DNA of 64,000 nt from Mycolicibacter minnesotensis (GCF_010731755.1 NZ_AP022589.1:930001-994000), one strand, 5' to 3'. Shown: positions 30,689-41,086, counted from the first letter of the stretch. Notes: a model not told the origin generated them from the letters alone. Numbers and translations: made by a program.

Positions 30689-32077
30689 TCAGTGCGAGAA
30701 ATGCTGCTGATCGTCGTAGTGACCGGCGGGCTTGAGCCGGTCCAGCGCGGTCACTGACTTCATGATGTCGTCGAAGAGCGCACGGGCAAGGTCGGCCGAC
30801 AGCCCCTCACGGACCACGACCCGCAGCACCGCGACGTCTTCGGCGCCTTCCGGCATGGTGTAGGCCGGGACCTGCCAGCCGAACGTCCGCAACTCGTGGG
30901 AGACATCGAACTCGGTGTACCCGCGCTCGCCGGCGAGACGGCAGCTCACCACGGGGATCGCCGAACCATCGCTGATCACCTCGAAGTGTTCGCTGGCGGC
31001 GAGTTGATGCGACAACCAGCGGGCGGTGTCGGACAGGGTCCGCATCACCTCGGTGTAGCCGGCTCGGCCCAGCCGCAAGAAGTTGTAGTACTGCCCGACG
31101 ACCTGATTTCCCGACCGGGAGAAGTTCAGCGTGAAAGTCGGCATGTCCCCGCCGAGATAGTTGACTCGGAACACCAGCTCGTCGGGCAGCTCTTCGGCGT
31201 TGCGCCACACCACAAAGCCGATGCCCGGGTAGGTCAGCCCATATTTGTGGCCGCTGACGTTGATCGACACCACCCGGGGCAGCCGGAAGTCCCACTTGAT
31301 ACCCGGGTGCAGAAACGGCACGACGAATCCGCCGCTGGCCGCGTCCACGTGCACCGGCACGTCCGGCCCGCCGCCGGCGGCCAGGGTGTCCAGCGCCGCA
31401 CAGATCTGCTCGACGGGTTCGAGTTCGCCGGTGTAGGTAGTGCCCAAGATGGCCACCACTCCGATGGTGTTCTCGTCGACGGCGTCGATCACCTGCTCGG
31501 GGGTGATCACGTAGCGGTCCTGACCCATCGGCAGGTAGCGGGGTTCGACGTCAAAGTAGCGGCAGAACTTCTCCCACACCACCTGGACGTTGGAGCCCAT
31601 CACCAGGTTCGGGGTGCGCCCCTTCCAGTCCTTTCCTGCCTTCGCACGCCAGCGCCACTTCATGGCCAGCCCACCCAGCATCACCGCTTCGCTGGACCCC
31701 ACCGTGGAAACCCCGACCGCACTGGCGGGATCGTCGTCGCGCAGATTCTCGGCGTGGAACAGGTCGGCCACCATCGATACGCAGCGCTGTTCGATGGCTG
31801 CCGTGGCCGGGTATTCGTCCTTGTCGATCATGTTCTTGTCGAACGACTCCGCCATCAGCGCCGACGCCTCGGGGTCCATCCACGTGGTGACGAAGGTCGC
31901 CAGATTCAGCCGGGAACTGCCGTCGAGCATCAGCTCGTCGTGGATGAAGCGGTAGGCGGCCTGCGGGTCCATCGGGTCGTCGGGCAACCGCAGGGCCGGG
32001 ACCGGCGAGGTGAACATCCGTCCGGTGTAGGCGGGGGCGATGGCATGCGCCGGCACGGACGGGTGGGAATGAGTCAC
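30689..32077 (-). CDS. gadB: Glutamate decarboxylase
   Basis: This 462-residue PLP enzyme removes the alpha-carboxyl of glutamate to give GABA, consuming a proton. The PLP lysine is in INVSGHKYGL, with PVHVDAASGGFVVPF and TVGSSEAVMLGG also conserved. Length and neighbour order match Rv3432c. It sits 11 bases downstream of the NAD(P)HX repair gene and is probably co-transcribed. In other bacteria GadB supports acid resistance. No glutamate/GABA antiporter gene is visible here. Confidence 0.95.
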   Translation of the reverse strand: MTHSHPSVPAHAIAPAYTGRMFTSPVPALRLPDDPMDPQAAYRFIHDELMLDGSSRLNLATFVTTWMDPEASALMAESFDKNMIDKDEYPATAAIEQRCVSMVADLFHAENLRDDDPASAVGVSTVGSSEAVMLGGLAMKWRWRAKAGKDWKGRTPNLVMGSNVQVVWEKFCRYFDVEPRYLPMGQDRYVITPEQVIDAVDENTIGVVAILGTTYTGELEPVEQICAALDTLAAGGGPDVPVHVDAASGGFVVPFLHPGIKWDFRLPRVVSINVSGHKYGLTYPGIGFVVWRNAEELPDELVFRVNYLGGDMPTFTLNFSRSGNQVVGQYYNFLRLGRAGYTEVMRTLSDTARWLSHQLAASEHFEVISDGSAIPVVSCRLAGERGYTEFDVSHELRTFGWQVPAYTMPEGAEDVAVLRVVVREGLSADLARALFDDIMKSVTALDRLKPAGHYDDQQHFSH

Positions 32078-32088
32078 TTATGTCTCCT

Positions 32089-33510
32089 CTATAGCTGGGC
32101 CAGGGCGGTGCGAATGTGGGCAAGAATGCGCGACGCCGACGTCGGGGTGGCGCCGGGTCCGGGGTCGGCAGCCGAAGCCGCGGCGGCCCGGGTGTGCACG
32201 AATGCGGCGGCGGCAGCGGCCTGGGCAGGCGGCAGGCCCGACGCCAGCAGCGCGCCGATCATTCCCGACAGGACGTCGCCGGAGCCCGCGGTGGCCGCCC
32301 AGGATCCCCCGGCCGGGTTGAGGTAGACCGGGCCGGTCGGATCGGCGATGACGGTGACGTTGCCTTTGAGCAGTACGGTGGCGCCAAATCGTTCGGCCAG
32401 GGTGCGCGCGGCGCCCACTCGGTCGGGTCCGGGCGGATGTCCGGCCAGTCGGGCGTATTCGCCGGCGTGCGGTGTCAGCACCGTCGGAGCGGCCCGGTCG
32501 GCCACCAGCGCGGGGTGGGCCGCCACGATGGTCAGCGCGTCGGCGTCGACGATCACCGGCAGGTCGGTGCCGAGCGCGAACCACAAGGCCGCTGCTGCCT
32601 GTTCCCCGGTGCCCAGACCCGGGCCCACCGCCCACGCCTGCACCCGACCGGCGGCCGCCGGGCTGGCCGCCGCGATCACCTCCGGCCAGTGCGAAACCAC
32701 CTGCGCGTCGGCGCTTCCGGCATAACGGACCATCCCGGAGGTGGCCGCCACCGCCGCCCCGGCGCACAAGATCGCCGCGCCGGGGTAGGTCGCCGATCCG
32801 GCCAGAATCCCGGTGACCCCCTGGGTGTACTTGTCGTCGCGCGGGCCAGGCGCCGGCCAACACGCCTCGACGTCAGCTGCAGTCAGGGAATGCATGTCGG
32901 TGTCCGGCAGATCCAGCCCGATTTCGACCAGTTCGATGCGCCCACACTGCCCCAGGGCATGCACCGGTTTGAGTCCACCGAAGGTGACGGTGAGGGCGGC
33001 GTGGACGGCGGGCCCGTCCGCGGCACCGGTGTGCGGGTCCAGGCCGCTGGGAATATCGACCGCCACCACCGGGATGCCCGCCGCATCGACCGCGGCGAAG
33101 ACGGCGGCGGCGTTCGGCCGCAACGCGCCCCGCCCGGAGATGCCGACCACCCCGTCGATCACCAGATCCGTTGCGGCGGGCACCGCGGCGACGATCCGGC
33201 CGCCGGCACGGCGGAACGCCGCGAGGCCCTTGGCGTGGGCCCGATCGGGCTCCAGCAACACGGCGCTGGCCGCCGTACCGCGTCGGCGCAGCAAGGTCGC
33301 GGCCCACAGCGCGTCACCACCGTTGTCGCCGGAACCCACCACCGCACACACGCTGCGCCCCGCGATCCCGCCGGTACGCCCAGCCAGCTCCCGAGCGATC
33401 GCGATCGTCAGGCCGAACGCCGCCCGGCGCATCAGCACACCATCGGGCAGGCTGGCCAACAGTGGTGCTTCAGCGGCACGGATGGCCTCGACGCTGTAGT
33501 AGTGCCGCAC
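32089..33510 (-). CDS. nnr: Bifunctional NAD(P)HX epimerase / ADP-dependent NAD(P)HX dehydratase
   Basis: This 473-residue enzyme repairs hydrated NADH and NADPH. The N-terminal domain (about 1-215) is the YjeF/NnrE epimerase with VVGSGDNGGDALWAA and DIPSGLDPHTG. The C-terminal domain (about 225-473) is the NnrD ribokinase-fold dehydratase with VGPGLGTGEQ, LTPHAGEYARL and the nucleotide-binding AATAGSGDVLSG. Length matches Rv3433c. It is encoded just upstream of gadB on the same strand. The protein is cytosolic. Confidence 0.95.
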   Translation of the reverse strand: MRHYYSVEAIRAAEAPLLASLPDGVLMRRAAFGLTIAIARELAGRTGGIAGRSVCAVVGSGDNGGDALWAATLLRRRGTAASAVLLEPDRAHAKGLAAFRRAGGRIVAAVPAATDLVIDGVVGISGRGALRPNAAAVFAAVDAAGIPVVAVDIPSGLDPHTGAADGPAVHAALTVTFGGLKPVHALGQCGRIELVEIGLDLPDTDMHSLTAADVEACWPAPGPRDDKYTQGVTGILAGSATYPGAAILCAGAAVAATSGMVRYAGSADAQVVSHWPEVIAAASPAAAGRVQAWAVGPGLGTGEQAAAALWFALGTDLPVIVDADALTIVAAHPALVADRAAPTVLTPHAGEYARLAGHPPGPDRVGAARTLAERFGATVLLKGNVTVIADPTGPVYLNPAGGSWAATAGSGDVLSGMIGALLASGLPPAQAAAAAAFVHTRAAAASAADPGPGATPTSASRILAHIRTALAQL

Positions 33511-33543
33511 GCTTGCCTCCTCGCCCTGCTCGCGATAGTCAGG

Positions 33544-34224
33544 CTAGTGGCCGTCGGCGGTGCTCGGGTGATGTCGCAGTGGATGGTGGCGAGTCAGTGG
33601 GTAACAGCACAATCCGATCAGGACGGCCGCGGCGTGGCCGACCGCGGTGAAGTCGGGGTTGATGGCCAGCGGCACCGCGAAGATGATCAGCAAAAGGGCC
33701 ACATAGCCGTACCGCCACGGCGGTCGAATCCGATAGGTCAGCACTGCCATTACTCCCGCCAGGAAATAGCTGACCCCGATGTCGCGCGCGTAGGTGAGCC
33801 GCTCGGACTCGCGATGCAGATGGATCAGCACGTAGAGCGCACCTTCGCTGACATAGGTGGCACCGACGTGGGACAACAGTCCGACCATCAGCCAGCGCAG
33901 GTGGCCCAGCCAATGCTCGGCCGGCGCCAGAAACAGCGTGAACAGCACCAGATACGGCGACCAGTCCTTGCCGTCGATCCACAGCAGGCTCGAGACCAGG
34001 ACCTCCAACGGGTCCGTGGCCAGGTGATGCAGGTTGGTGGACTGCTCCACGAGCATGGTGTGCAGGCGACGTCCGACCAGGTGCTGAATGACCGTGGTGA
34101 CCCCCAGTGCGGCCAACCACAGGTAGGTCAGTGGGGCGGTGTGCACGAAGTGCCACACCGCAGCCAGGCGCGTTCTGACGTCCGCCACGGCGTACAGCGT
34201 CGCACGGTCAGTACAGACCGTGAC
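33544..34224 (-). CDS. Rhomboid-like integral membrane protein
   Basis: This protein of about 226 residues has at least five hydrophobic helices, including LTYLWLAALGVTTVIQHLV, DIGVSYFLAGVMAVLTY and YGYVALLLIIFAVPLAI. The helix order and the GVSYF/GHAAAVLIG pair recall rhomboid serine proteases, but the canonical GxSG active-site motif is not clear, so it may be inactive. The start is uncertain: GTG at 34224 is preferred because longer versions run into the divergent gene's promoter. It lies 33 bases upstream of the NAD(P)HX repair gene, in the same orientation. Confidence 0.7.
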   Translation of the reverse strand, partial: VTVCTDRATLYAVADVRTRLAAVWHFVHTAPLTYLWLAALGVTTVIQHLVGRRLHTMLVEQSTNLHHLATDPLEVLVSSLLWIDGKDWSPYLVLFTLFLAPAEHWLGHLRWLMVGLLSHVGATYVSEGALYVLIHLHRESERLTYARDIGVSYFLAGVMAVLTYRIRPPWRYGYVALLLIIFAVPLAINPDFTAVGHAAAVLIGLCCYPLTRHHPLRHHPSTADGH

Positions 34225-34301
34225 AGCCCATCCGCTGATAACCTCTCTGGAAAATCGGGCCGTCCGCCTGCGATGGGCCCCGAGGGGAGGTGGGGGCACC
34301 C

Positions 34302-35246
34302 ATGAGCGAACCGCACGGACCGACGCCCAATCCGTACAACCAGCCGCCGTTTGGGCCGATGAACCGGCCGCTCCCGCCGGCCCCGGGTGGCCACTACCCG
34401 CCACCGCTGCTTCCGCCTGGGCTCGGCGGGCCCCCGCCAGGGCCGCATGGCCCCAACCGCCGCACCCTGTGGGTCCTGCTGGCCGTCGTAACCGTGATCG
34501 CCGTGATCGGCGTCGTGATCACCGTGGCGGTGTCGGGAAACGGCCGCCACCACAACTCCGCCAAGTCGGCTGCGAAGTCATCGAGCTCCACGACGTCGAC
34601 CTCTACGTCAACATCGACGTCGGCGTCCGCTTCGGACAAGGCACCGGTGCCGTCCGCCAAGATCGAGGGTCTGTTGCCGCGGCAAGACGTTCTGGCGGCG
34701 GCGGTCGCCGATCCTGAGCTCGGTGTCGTGGCCAACGGTGAGGCGATGGATGACGCCACTGTGGTGGACGCGGACTGCCAGGGGATCAGCTCGGTCGCCT
34801 CAGGTCCGGTGTATGCGGGCACCGGGTGGACGGCCATTCGTTGGCAGCGCTGGTACAGCCCGCCCGATATGGACACCAACGAGCTCAAGCACGGTCTGCT
34901 GGTGTCGGTGGCGGCCTTTCCCCAGGCCCAGATCGCCCAGACCTTCTTCACCAAGCAGAGCGAGCGGTGGAAGAAGTGCGGCGGTCGCACCCTCAACATG
35001 ACGGTCACCCCGGGCGAGAACGAGCAGCGCGTTTTCTGGACCATCACCGACGTCACCGACTCCGACGGCATTGTCAAGACGACCGCGATCAGTGAGGGCG
35101 GCGGCGGGTGGATGTGCCAAGACGCCCTGACCATGCGGAACAACGTCATTGCGCAGGCTGACGTCTGCGGAAACAGCGTCCCGCCCAATGCGGCACCCGA
35201 CATCCTCAAATCGATCGTCGCGAAGATCGACTCCGCAACCGGGTAA
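34302..35246 (+). CDS. Membrane protein with PknH-like extracellular sensor domain
   Basis: This 314-residue protein starts with a cytosolic Pro/Gly-rich tail of about 55 residues, then one membrane helix (LWVLLAVVTVIAVIGVVITVAV) and a Ser/Thr-rich linker. An exported domain of about 200 residues follows with four cysteines (ADCQG, KKCGG, WMCQD, DVCGN). The domain (VANGEAMDDATVVDADCQG, GWTAIRWQRWY, FFTKQSERWKKC) resembles the PknH C-terminal extracellular domain family (PF14032), where disulfides stabilise a ligand pocket. There is no kinase domain. The ATG at 34302 follows a GGAGGTGGGGG stretch. It is divergent from the rhomboid-like gene. Confidence 0.82.
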   Translation: MSEPHGPTPNPYNQPPFGPMNRPLPPAPGGHYPPPLLPPGLGGPPPGPHGPNRRTLWVLLAVVTVIAVIGVVITVAVSGNGRHHNSAKSAAKSSSSTTSTSTSTSTSASASDKAPVPSAKIEGLLPRQDVLAAAVADPELGVVANGEAMDDATVVDADCQGISSVASGPVYAGTGWTAIRWQRWYSPPDMDTNELKHGLLVSVAAFPQAQIAQTFFTKQSERWKKCGGRTLNMTVTPGENEQRVFWTITDVTDSDGIVKTTAISEGGGGWMCQDALTMRNNVIAQADVCGNSVPPNAAPDILKSIVAKIDSATG

Positions 35247-35350
35247 GCGCACCGCCCCGGGACCCTCCTTGATCCGCCCCTGCGCCTCGCGTATCGTCCC
35301 AAACAATTTCGCGTCGCACAGTAGCGAATAAGAGGGAGAGGGTCGGGCTG

Positions 35351-37288
35351 TTGCGCAACCGCTACGCCGGGGAACCGTTCACCACCACGGATTCTGAGAT
35401 CGCCGCCGCCCTGGAACACCTCTCCATCCCCACCCTGCTGCTGTCGTGCGTGCACATCACCGGTGACCCTCGTTTCATTCGGGACTTCCGCCAGAACGGG
35501 ATCTTCCTCAATGAGATCGAGGGCTTCATGTCCGAGGACGACAAGGCGCGCGCCCGCGCCGAGGCACTGCCGGTGATCGTGGACTATCGCGACCGAGGCT
35601 GCCCGCAGCCGGCCCCGCTGCCGGCCGGCCTGGTCAAGGAGATGATGGACTGGGCGGCGTGCGAGATCGTGCCGGATGCCTATCTGGGCCTACTCGCCGA
35701 GGAGCTTGACCTCGAAGGCCGCGATCCGCGAAGCCCCGCACCCCTGGAGCCTTCCCGTGCGGCAGAGCTTCCAGTGGTGGTGATCGGCTGCGGCGAATCT
35801 GGCGTGCTGGCCGGCATCCGGCTGGCCCAGGCCAGGCTCCCTTTCACGATCATCGAGAAGAACGTGGGCGCGGGCGGAACGTGGTGGGAGAACGACTATC
35901 CGGGCGCCCGGGTGGATGTGGCGAACCATTTCTACTGCTACAGCTTCGAACCCAACAACGGCTGGGGCCACTACTTCGCCGAGCAGCCCGAGCTGCGGGC
36001 CTACTTCGGCGATCTGGTGGCCAAACACGGCCTGGAAGAACATATTCGTTGGGGAACCGAGGTGACCGACGCCGTCTGGGACGAGGAGACTGGGACCTGG
36101 ACAGTGACCACCCGCTGCGCCGACGGTGCGGAGTCCACTGTGACGGCGCGCGCGGTGATCACCGCGGTCGGTCAGCTCAACCGGCCGCATCTGCCCGACC
36201 TGGAGGGGGCCGATACTTTCGCCGGGCCGGCGTTTCATTCCGCGGCGTGGGATCACAGCATCGACCTGACCGGCAAGCGGGTGGCGCTGATCGGGGCGGG
36301 CGCCAGCGGATTTCAGATCGCACCGGCGATCGCCGAAAAAGTCGCCCAACTCACGGTGTTTCAGCGCACCGCTCAGTGGATGTTTCCCAACCCGATGTAT
36401 CACGACGTGGTCGCCGACGGGGTGCGCTGGGCGTTGGAGCATCTTCCGTTCTACGGCCGCTGGTACCGGTTTCTGCTGTTGTGGCCTGGCGCCGACAAGG
36501 GCCTGGAGGCCGCCCGGGTCGACCCGGACTACCCCGACCAGGACTACGCGGTGAGTGAGATCAACGCACTGGCCCGGCAGATGTTTACCGGCTGGATCAC
36601 CGATCAGGTGGGCGACGACCAGGAGCTGCTGGCCAAGGTGCTGCCGGATTATCCGGCCACCGGCAAACGCACCTTGCAGGACAACGGCACCTGGCTCAGC
36701 ACTTTGCGACGCGACAACGTCGACCTCTGCCGCGACCCGATTCGCCGGATCACTCCGCATGCCGTGCAGACCGAGGACGGCGCGCTCCGCGAAGTGGACG
36801 TGATCATCTACGCCACCGGCTTTCGGCACACCGAGGTGCTGTGGCCGATGCGTGTCACCGGACGCGCTGGAACCGATCTGCACGCATTGTGGGGCAACAG
36901 GCCCTATGCGTACCTGGGCATCACGGTGCCCAGTTTTCCGAATTTCTTTCTGCTTTACGGCCCGGGCGCGCACCTGGCTCACGGGGGCAGTCTGATCTTC
37001 AATTCCGAGCTGGAAATGCGCTACATCGATGCCTGCCTGGCCAAGCTCGCCGACGAGGGGCTGCATTCGATCGAACCGTCGACTCAGGCGGCCGCCGAGT
37101 GGCATCGGGCCACCCAGGCGGCCATCGCGCAGACCGTGTGGGCACATCCGTCGATCAAGCATTCCTATTTCAAGAACGCCGACGGTGAGATCCACACCGT
37201 GAGCCCGTGGCGGCTCGACGAGTACTGGTCGGCGGTGCGCGAACCGGATTGGTCGCAGTTCGTCATCACCCAAGGAGTATCGAGTTGA
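35351..37288 (+). CDS. Flavin-containing Baeyer-Villiger-type monooxygenase
   Basis: This 645-residue enzyme has an N-terminal helical extension of about 135 residues, then a first Rossmann motif IGCGESG near residue 145. The Baeyer-Villiger fingerprint [11 protein letters not shown] (F-x-G-x3-H-x3-W) lies near residue 290, and the second Rossmann motif IGAGASG near 315. It should use FAD, NADPH and O2 to convert a ketone to an ester or lactone. The N-terminal extension is shared by one subgroup active on bulky ketones such as steroids; the substrate here is unknown. The start is TTG at 35351, behind GAGGGAGAGGG. Its stop overlaps the SDR start (TTGA). Confidence 0.9.
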   Translation: MRNRYAGEPFTTTDSEIAAALEHLSIPTLLLSCVHITGDPRFIRDFRQNGIFLNEIEGFMSEDDKARARAEALPVIVDYRDRGCPQPAPLPAGLVKEMMDWAACEIVPDAYLGLLAEELDLEGRDPRSPAPLEPSRAAELPVVVIGCGESGVLAGIRLAQARLPFTIIEKNVGAGGTWWENDYPGARVDVANHFYCYSFEPNNGWGHYFAEQPELRAYFGDLVAKHGLEEHIRWGTEVTDAVWDEETGTWTVTTRCADGAESTVTARAVITAVGQLNRPHLPDLEGADTFAGPAFHSAAWDHSIDLTGKRVALIGAGASGFQIAPAIAEKVAQLTVFQRTAQWMFPNPMYHDVVADGVRWALEHLPFYGRWYRFLLLWPGADKGLEAARVDPDYPDQDYAVSEINALARQMFTGWITDQVGDDQELLAKVLPDYPATGKRTLQDNGTWLSTLRRDNVDLCRDPIRRITPHAVQTEDGALREVDVIIYATGFRHTEVLWPMRVTGRAGTDLHALWGNRPYAYLGITVPSFPNFFLLYGPGAHLAHGGSLIFNSELEMRYIDACLAKLADEGLHSIEPSTQAAAEWHRATQAAIAQTVWAHPSIKHSYFKNADGEIHTVSPWRLDEYWSAVREPDWSQFVITQGVSS

Positions 37289-38022
37289 GCGGAGTCGTGA
37301 TCACCGGGGCCGCATCGGGAATCGGCCGGGCATGCGCCCGCGCCCTGGTAGCCGACGGACGCCGAGTTGCGCTGTGGGACATCGCACCTGGCGTCTCCGA
37401 CGTGGCCGAGGAGCTGGGCATGCCCGGCACTGTCGTCGACGTCTGTGACGACGCCGCGCTGCCCGGCGCGGTCGCGGCCGCGGCCGAAGCGCTCGACGGC
37501 ATCGACGGGCTGGTGCACGCCGCCGGACGGGTTCTGCCCGAACCGGTGGGCGCCTACACCGGTGAATCGTGGAATGCCGTGATGGACGTCAACCTCCGCG
37601 CCCAGGCCATGCTGGTGCAGGTGATGCTGCCGCACCTAGAAGCAGTCGCCCGGGCCGGCGGCGGCCCGGCGGTGGTCGGCATCTCCAGCATCGAGGGACT
37701 GGCGGCCAACCCCTTCATCCCGGCCTACTGCGCCTCCAAGGCCGGACTGCTGGGTCTGACCAGGTCGATGGCGGCCCAGTTGGGCCCGGCGGGAATTCGG
37801 ATCAACGCGGTCTGCCCGGGCTTCATCGAAACCCCGATGCTGCAGATCGCGCTCGACGTCGAAGAAGTCGCGGCCGGCTTTGTGGCCGCCGCCCCGCTGG
37901 GACGGATCGGTCAACCGGAGGAAGTCGCTCACGCGGTGGCGTTCCTGATGTCGCCACGGGCATCGTTTATCACCGGGACCCAGCTTGTCGTCGACGGTGG
38001 GGTCACCGCCCGGCACCCGTGA
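37285..38022 (+). CDS. SDR family oxidoreductase
   Basis: This 245-residue classical short-chain dehydrogenase begins with the cofactor loop [10 protein letters not shown], has the catalytic Ser in ISSIEG and the YCASK motif, and ends with the family signature [13 protein letters not shown]. The TTG at 37285 overlaps the monooxygenase stop as TTGA, with AAGGAG seven bases upstream, so both proteins are co-translated. The pair suggests consecutive steps, such as alcohol oxidation to a ketone and then Baeyer-Villiger oxygenation, but no substrate is evident. Confidence 0.92.
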   Translation: MSGVVITGAASGIGRACARALVADGRRVALWDIAPGVSDVAEELGMPGTVVDVCDDAALPGAVAAAAEALDGIDGLVHAAGRVLPEPVGAYTGESWNAVMDVNLRAQAMLVQVMLPHLEAVARAGGGPAVVGISSIEGLAANPFIPAYCASKAGLLGLTRSMAAQLGPAGIRINAVCPGFIETPMLQIALDVEEVAAGFVAAAPLGRIGQPEEVAHAVAFLMSPRASFITGTQLVVDGGVTARHP

Positions 38023-38026
38023 GGCT

Positions 38027-38572
38027 CTAGAAGACCCAGCTCTGCGGTGCGGCGACGACGAAGCCGTGGCTGATGACCGGACTCATCGTGTCGGGCACCT
38101 GGGGCTCTTTGAGCACGCAGACCAAGTCCGCGGACGGCGGCACCCCGCAGACCATCGATTGTGCGGGCGAGAAGTCCCAGAGCACGATCTTGTGGCCCAT
38201 CGGGAGCTGTTCGACCGGGCTTCCCACGGCCAGCGCGTCCGGCGGGGCGGGCAGGAATCGTGCCGGCACACTTGCCTTTCCATAGATCCCCGGCAGCTCG
38301 ACCGATCCCGCATCGCGTGGCGCACCCGGAATATCACCGGCGCACCTGAGCTCGTGGGTGATTCTGCCCTGACGCAGCCGGCAGACCAGACCGGACTCGG
38401 TGGCGAAGGCAACAGTGGACAGCTTCTGCAGGTCACTGACCGATGCGGGCGGCGGTCCACTGTCATCGATGAGTGAGTCCACATCGGGCACAACCGGTGT
38501 CGCCGCGGCGTTCGGCGCTGCCGTCAGCACGCCTACCGAGGTGATCGCCACTGCCAGTACCCGCCGTGCCAC
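38027..38572 (-). CDS. Secreted protein of unknown function, paralogue 1
   Basis: This 181-residue precursor has a signal peptide (MARRVLAVAITSVGVLTAAPNAAA) and a mature domain with four cysteines (VCRLR, RCAGD, VCGVP, VCVLK). It ends in SHGFVVAAPQSWVF. No known domain is recognised. It is clearly homologous to the protein at 41194-41751: both share PVVPD/EVPD-LxxxxDDSGPxP, GHKIVxWDFSP and the C-terminal GFVxAAPQSxVF. The pattern suggests a disulfide-stabilised exported beta-rich protein. It converges on the SDR gene with four bases between stops. Confidence 0.78.
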   Translation of the reverse strand: MARRVLAVAITSVGVLTAAPNAAATPVVPDVDSLIDDSGPPPASVSDLQKLSTVAFATESGLVCRLRQGRITHELRCAGDIPGAPRDAGSVELPGIYGKASVPARFLPAPPDALAVGSPVEQLPMGHKIVLWDFSPAQSMVCGVPPSADLVCVLKEPQVPDTMSPVISHGFVVAAPQSWVF

Positions 38573-38711
38573 GCGATGCCTCCCTGTTCACCGTCGAATC
38601 TTCAAACTACGAGCGACGGGCTTGCGGGTCAACGTCACCCCGCCTAGCCATGTGCAGCACGGCAGGCGAACCTCGCCACTGCCAGCACAGGCGTCGGTAG
38701 CATTCCTGGGG

Positions 38712-39068
38712 ATGTCGCCAAGCTACCCGCCACCGAAGCCGCCGATCTCACGGGGAGATCTCGCGGGGTCCCTGGCGGCGCTGGTGCTGACGGTCGTCGG
38801 CGGTGGTCTGGCTGCGATTCTGGGGCTATTCATGATGGCCTTCACCGATAACTGCCCGACCACGACCTGCAATATTGACGCCGGCGTCACGGCAATCACG
38901 GCCGGATTCGCGGCTGCCGCCGCAGTCTGCGCGGCCGGAACTGTGCTGACCATCGTGCGACTGGTCCGCCGGAACCTGGCCTGGCCGTTCGCCGTAGCGA
39001 CCTTGGCGCTCACCGCCGCGGCGTGCGCTGCGGGCCTCGGGGGCTATCTCGCTGCCGTGGGCGGCTGA
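38712..39068 (+). CDS. Small membrane protein, unknown function
   Basis: This 118-residue protein has a proline-rich N-terminus (SPSYPPPKPPISRGD) and three hydrophobic helices (around residues 18-43, 56-82 and 90-114). Two cysteines in NCPTTTCNID lie in the first loop. It resembles many small mycobacterial membrane proteins without assigned function. A TAGCAT hexamer (38698-38703) ends eight bases before the ATG, so the message may be leaderless; there is no ribosome binding site. It converges on rnhA. Confidence 0.65.
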   Translation: MSPSYPPPKPPISRGDLAGSLAALVLTVVGGGLAAILGLFMMAFTDNCPTTTCNIDAGVTAITAGFAAAAAVCAAGTVLTIVRLVRRNLAWPFAVATLALTAAACAAGLGGYLAAVGG

Positions 39069-39094
39069 ACGATCCAGGTGCCCTGACACTCAAC

Positions 39095-39568
39095 TCAATG
39101 CCGGCCGGCCGCCTCGGCGATCGCCTCCTGGAGGCCGCGCGTGGCCAACTCATCGGCCAGCTCGTTGTCGGCAACCCCCGAATGGCCTTTCACCCAGAAC
39201 CACTCGACCTGGTGACGCGCGCAGGCAGCCTGCAGCCGTTGCCACAGGTCGACGTTCTTCACCGGCTGCTTGGCGGCGGTCAGCCAGCCGTTGCGTTCCC
39301 AGCCGGACACCCACTTGGTAATGCCGTTGCGGACGTAGGTGCTGTCGGTGTGCAGATGTACCACCACGGGCCGGGTGAGCGCTTCCAGCGCCACGATCGG
39401 AGCGGTCAGCTCCATCCGGTTGTTGCTCGTCTCGCTGGGCTCGCCACCGAACATCTCGCGCACGTGGTGGCGCATGCGCAATACCGCGCCCCAACCACCG
39501 GGGCCCGGGTTGGGCCGGCACCCACCGTCGGTGTGAATGACGACCACGTCATCGGTGGATTCGGTCAT
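39095..39568 (-). CDS. rnhA: Ribonuclease HI
   Basis: This 157-residue enzyme cleaves the RNA strand of RNA-DNA hybrids. All four catalytic acids are present: D14 (HTDGG), E53 (NNRMEL), D75 (HTDSTYV) and D134 (GVADNELAD), with the GHSG histidine loop. The ATG at 39568 overlaps the stop of the upstream VOC-family gene as ATGA, so translation is coupled. A much longer frame runs upstream, but only in the shadow of that gene. Length equals stand-alone bacterial RNase HI. Confidence 0.95.
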   Translation of the reverse strand: MTESTDDVVVIHTDGGCRPNPGPGGWGAVLRMRHHVREMFGGEPSETSNNRMELTAPIVALEALTRPVVVHLHTDSTYVRNGITKWVSGWERNGWLTAAKQPVKNVDLWQRLQAACARHQVEWFWVKGHSGVADNELADELATRGLQEAIAEAAGRH

Positions 39569-40191
39569 CGGCTGAGGATAGGCGGCGAGATCAGCGCGGT
39601 GCGGACCGACATACCCAAATCGCGATGCCGCAGCGTGGTGATCCGACGACCGGGCTGCACGGCGTCCTTCACCGGCAGTGTTCGCTCGCCGAAGAACGCC
39701 GCCGACGCCTCGATATCGGCTACGACGTAAGTGATTCCCCACAGCGATGACGGGCCGTCGGCCGCCGTCTCGGGCGACCCGACGACTTCGAGGATCACCG
39801 CACCCAGCCGGAAGAAGACCTGCCGCATCGGCCGGCCGCCCAGTTCGGTATCGCGGACCCGGCGCGATTGCAGCCCGACCGCATTCAGTGCATCGACGGT
39901 GCGAGACAGATTGGGAGACAACAGCACAACGTGATCGATCGAGGTCACACCGTTCGGATGCACGGCTGGCTCGGTGGCCGCCGCGGCGGAGCGGGAAGTG
40001 GGAATACCGTCGAGCGAGCCGTCCTGGGGCAAGCCCCGCAGCGCCCACCCGAGGATGCCGGTGCCACCTCCGGCCAGCCGCAGCCGAACCTCACCTACCC
40101 GGCAGACGTCGTCGGGGTCGACGCTGAAACCGGCCGAGCGCCACGTATCAGCCGGATCGGCAATATGGAGTTCGTCGACGGTGACGGACAT
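39565..40191 (-). CDS. VOC (glyoxalase/bleomycin-resistance fold) family protein
   Basis: This 208-residue protein has a central strand [24 protein letters not shown] and later [16 protein letters not shown] and [13 protein letters not shown], the repeated beta-alpha-beta-beta-beta units of the vicinal-oxygen-chelate fold. Candidate metal ligands are the His in DHVVL and the Glu in LEVVG. The fold covers glyoxalases, dioxygenases and resistance proteins, so the reaction is not predictable. It overlaps rnhA by four bases. Confidence 0.82.
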   Translation of the reverse strand: MSVTVDELHIADPADTWRSAGFSVDPDDVCRVGEVRLRLAGGGTGILGWALRGLPQDGSLDGIPTSRSAAAATEPAVHPNGVTSIDHVVLLSPNLSRTVDALNAVGLQSRRVRDTELGGRPMRQVFFRLGAVILEVVGSPETAADGPSSLWGITYVVADIEASAAFFGERTLPVKDAVQPGRRITTLRHRDLGMSVRTALISPPILSR

Positions 40192-40204
40192 GCCGCGCCT
40201 CGTG

Positions 40205-41086
40205 TCAGGCTTGTGTGACGGGATCGGGCTTCAGATCGCGCCACCAGCAGAAGATGAACACCATCATCGACATCACCAACGCGACAATCACCCAGAGCGT
40301 GACCGTGACATCGATCCAGGACCCGATCGGCGGCGCATCAGGTAGTGCATTTCTCAGCGGAACCACCGCGAAAAGCATTGCCGCATACCACGTTGTCATC
40401 GGCGGCTGGAACTTGCGCCAGCCCAGGAAAGTCAGGTTTGCGACGAGGACGGCCACCACGGCCAAGGAGACCAGAACGCCCACGATCACCGCGCCGAAGG
40501 CGATGGTGCTGGGTGAGCGGTGCAGCGCGATCCGGTACGGACCGCCGTCGTCGCGGTCGCTGGCGATCTCGTTCCGCCAGCCGGCGATGTGGTCGACAAA
40601 AGTCACCGACATCCGTTCCGGCATCGTGGCATCGCCGCGAACGACATCAACGGTGACCGGCCCGGTCTGGTAGTGGTCGAACGGCCACTTCGCCGAGTTC
40701 CCGGAGATGGTCAGGGGAACCGGGAACTCCCCGGGCACGGTGCCCTTGCTCCAGGTGCGCTTGGTCGGGGTGACGGCGGAGTGCACGGCGATGCTGAGTT
40801 CTTCGGTGAGTCCGTGCCTGACCGGATCGAGCAGTGCGGGCCCCGGGCTGATGGTGACCTTGCCGGTCAGCGTGCCCTTGACGGTCTGAAGGTCTTCGAT
40901 GTCGATGACAACGGTCGTTCCATCGGCTGACGCCACACCCTCGGTCAGGTGGCGAGGGCATCCGCAACCCGCGCGCTCATACAGCGCGACGGTCACGACG
41001 TAGGAGGCGATGAAGAACACCGTCATACCGAGGATCAACAGCAGCCTTGGCCGATTGAAGTGGACCGCAGGGCCGTTGGTGGACAA
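40205..41086 (-). CDS. DUF4436 family membrane protein
   Basis: This 293-residue protein has an N-terminal membrane helix (LLILGMTVFFIASYVVTVAL), an exported domain of about 150 residues, and three C-terminal helices (IAFGAVIVGVLVSLAVVAVL, WYAAMLFAVVPL and VTVTLWVIVALVMSMMVFIF). This is the architecture of the actinobacterial DUF4436 family of unknown function. The exported part is beta-rich. It lies 13 bases upstream of the VOC gene and is likely in the same operon with rnhA. Confidence 0.82.
   Translation of the reverse strand: MSTNGPAVHFNRPRLLLILGMTVFFIASYVVTVALYERAGCGCPRHLTEGVASADGTTVVIDIEDLQTVKGTLTGKVTISPGPALLDPVRHGLTEELSIAVHSAVTPTKRTWSKGTVPGEFPVPLTISGNSAKWPFDHYQTGPVTVDVVRGDATMPERMSVTFVDHIAGWRNEIASDRDDGGPYRIALHRSPSTIAFGAVIVGVLVSLAVVAVLVANLTFLGWRKFQPPMTTWYAAMLFAVVPLRNALPDAPPIGSWIDVTVTLWVIVALVMSMMVFIFCWWRDLKPDPVTQA

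Noticed and set aside
39095..40048. 317-codon frame suggesting an N-terminal extension of RNase HI
   Set aside because: The extra part overlaps the VOC-family gene in another frame and is arginine-rich nonsense. The ATG at 39568 gives the standard length.
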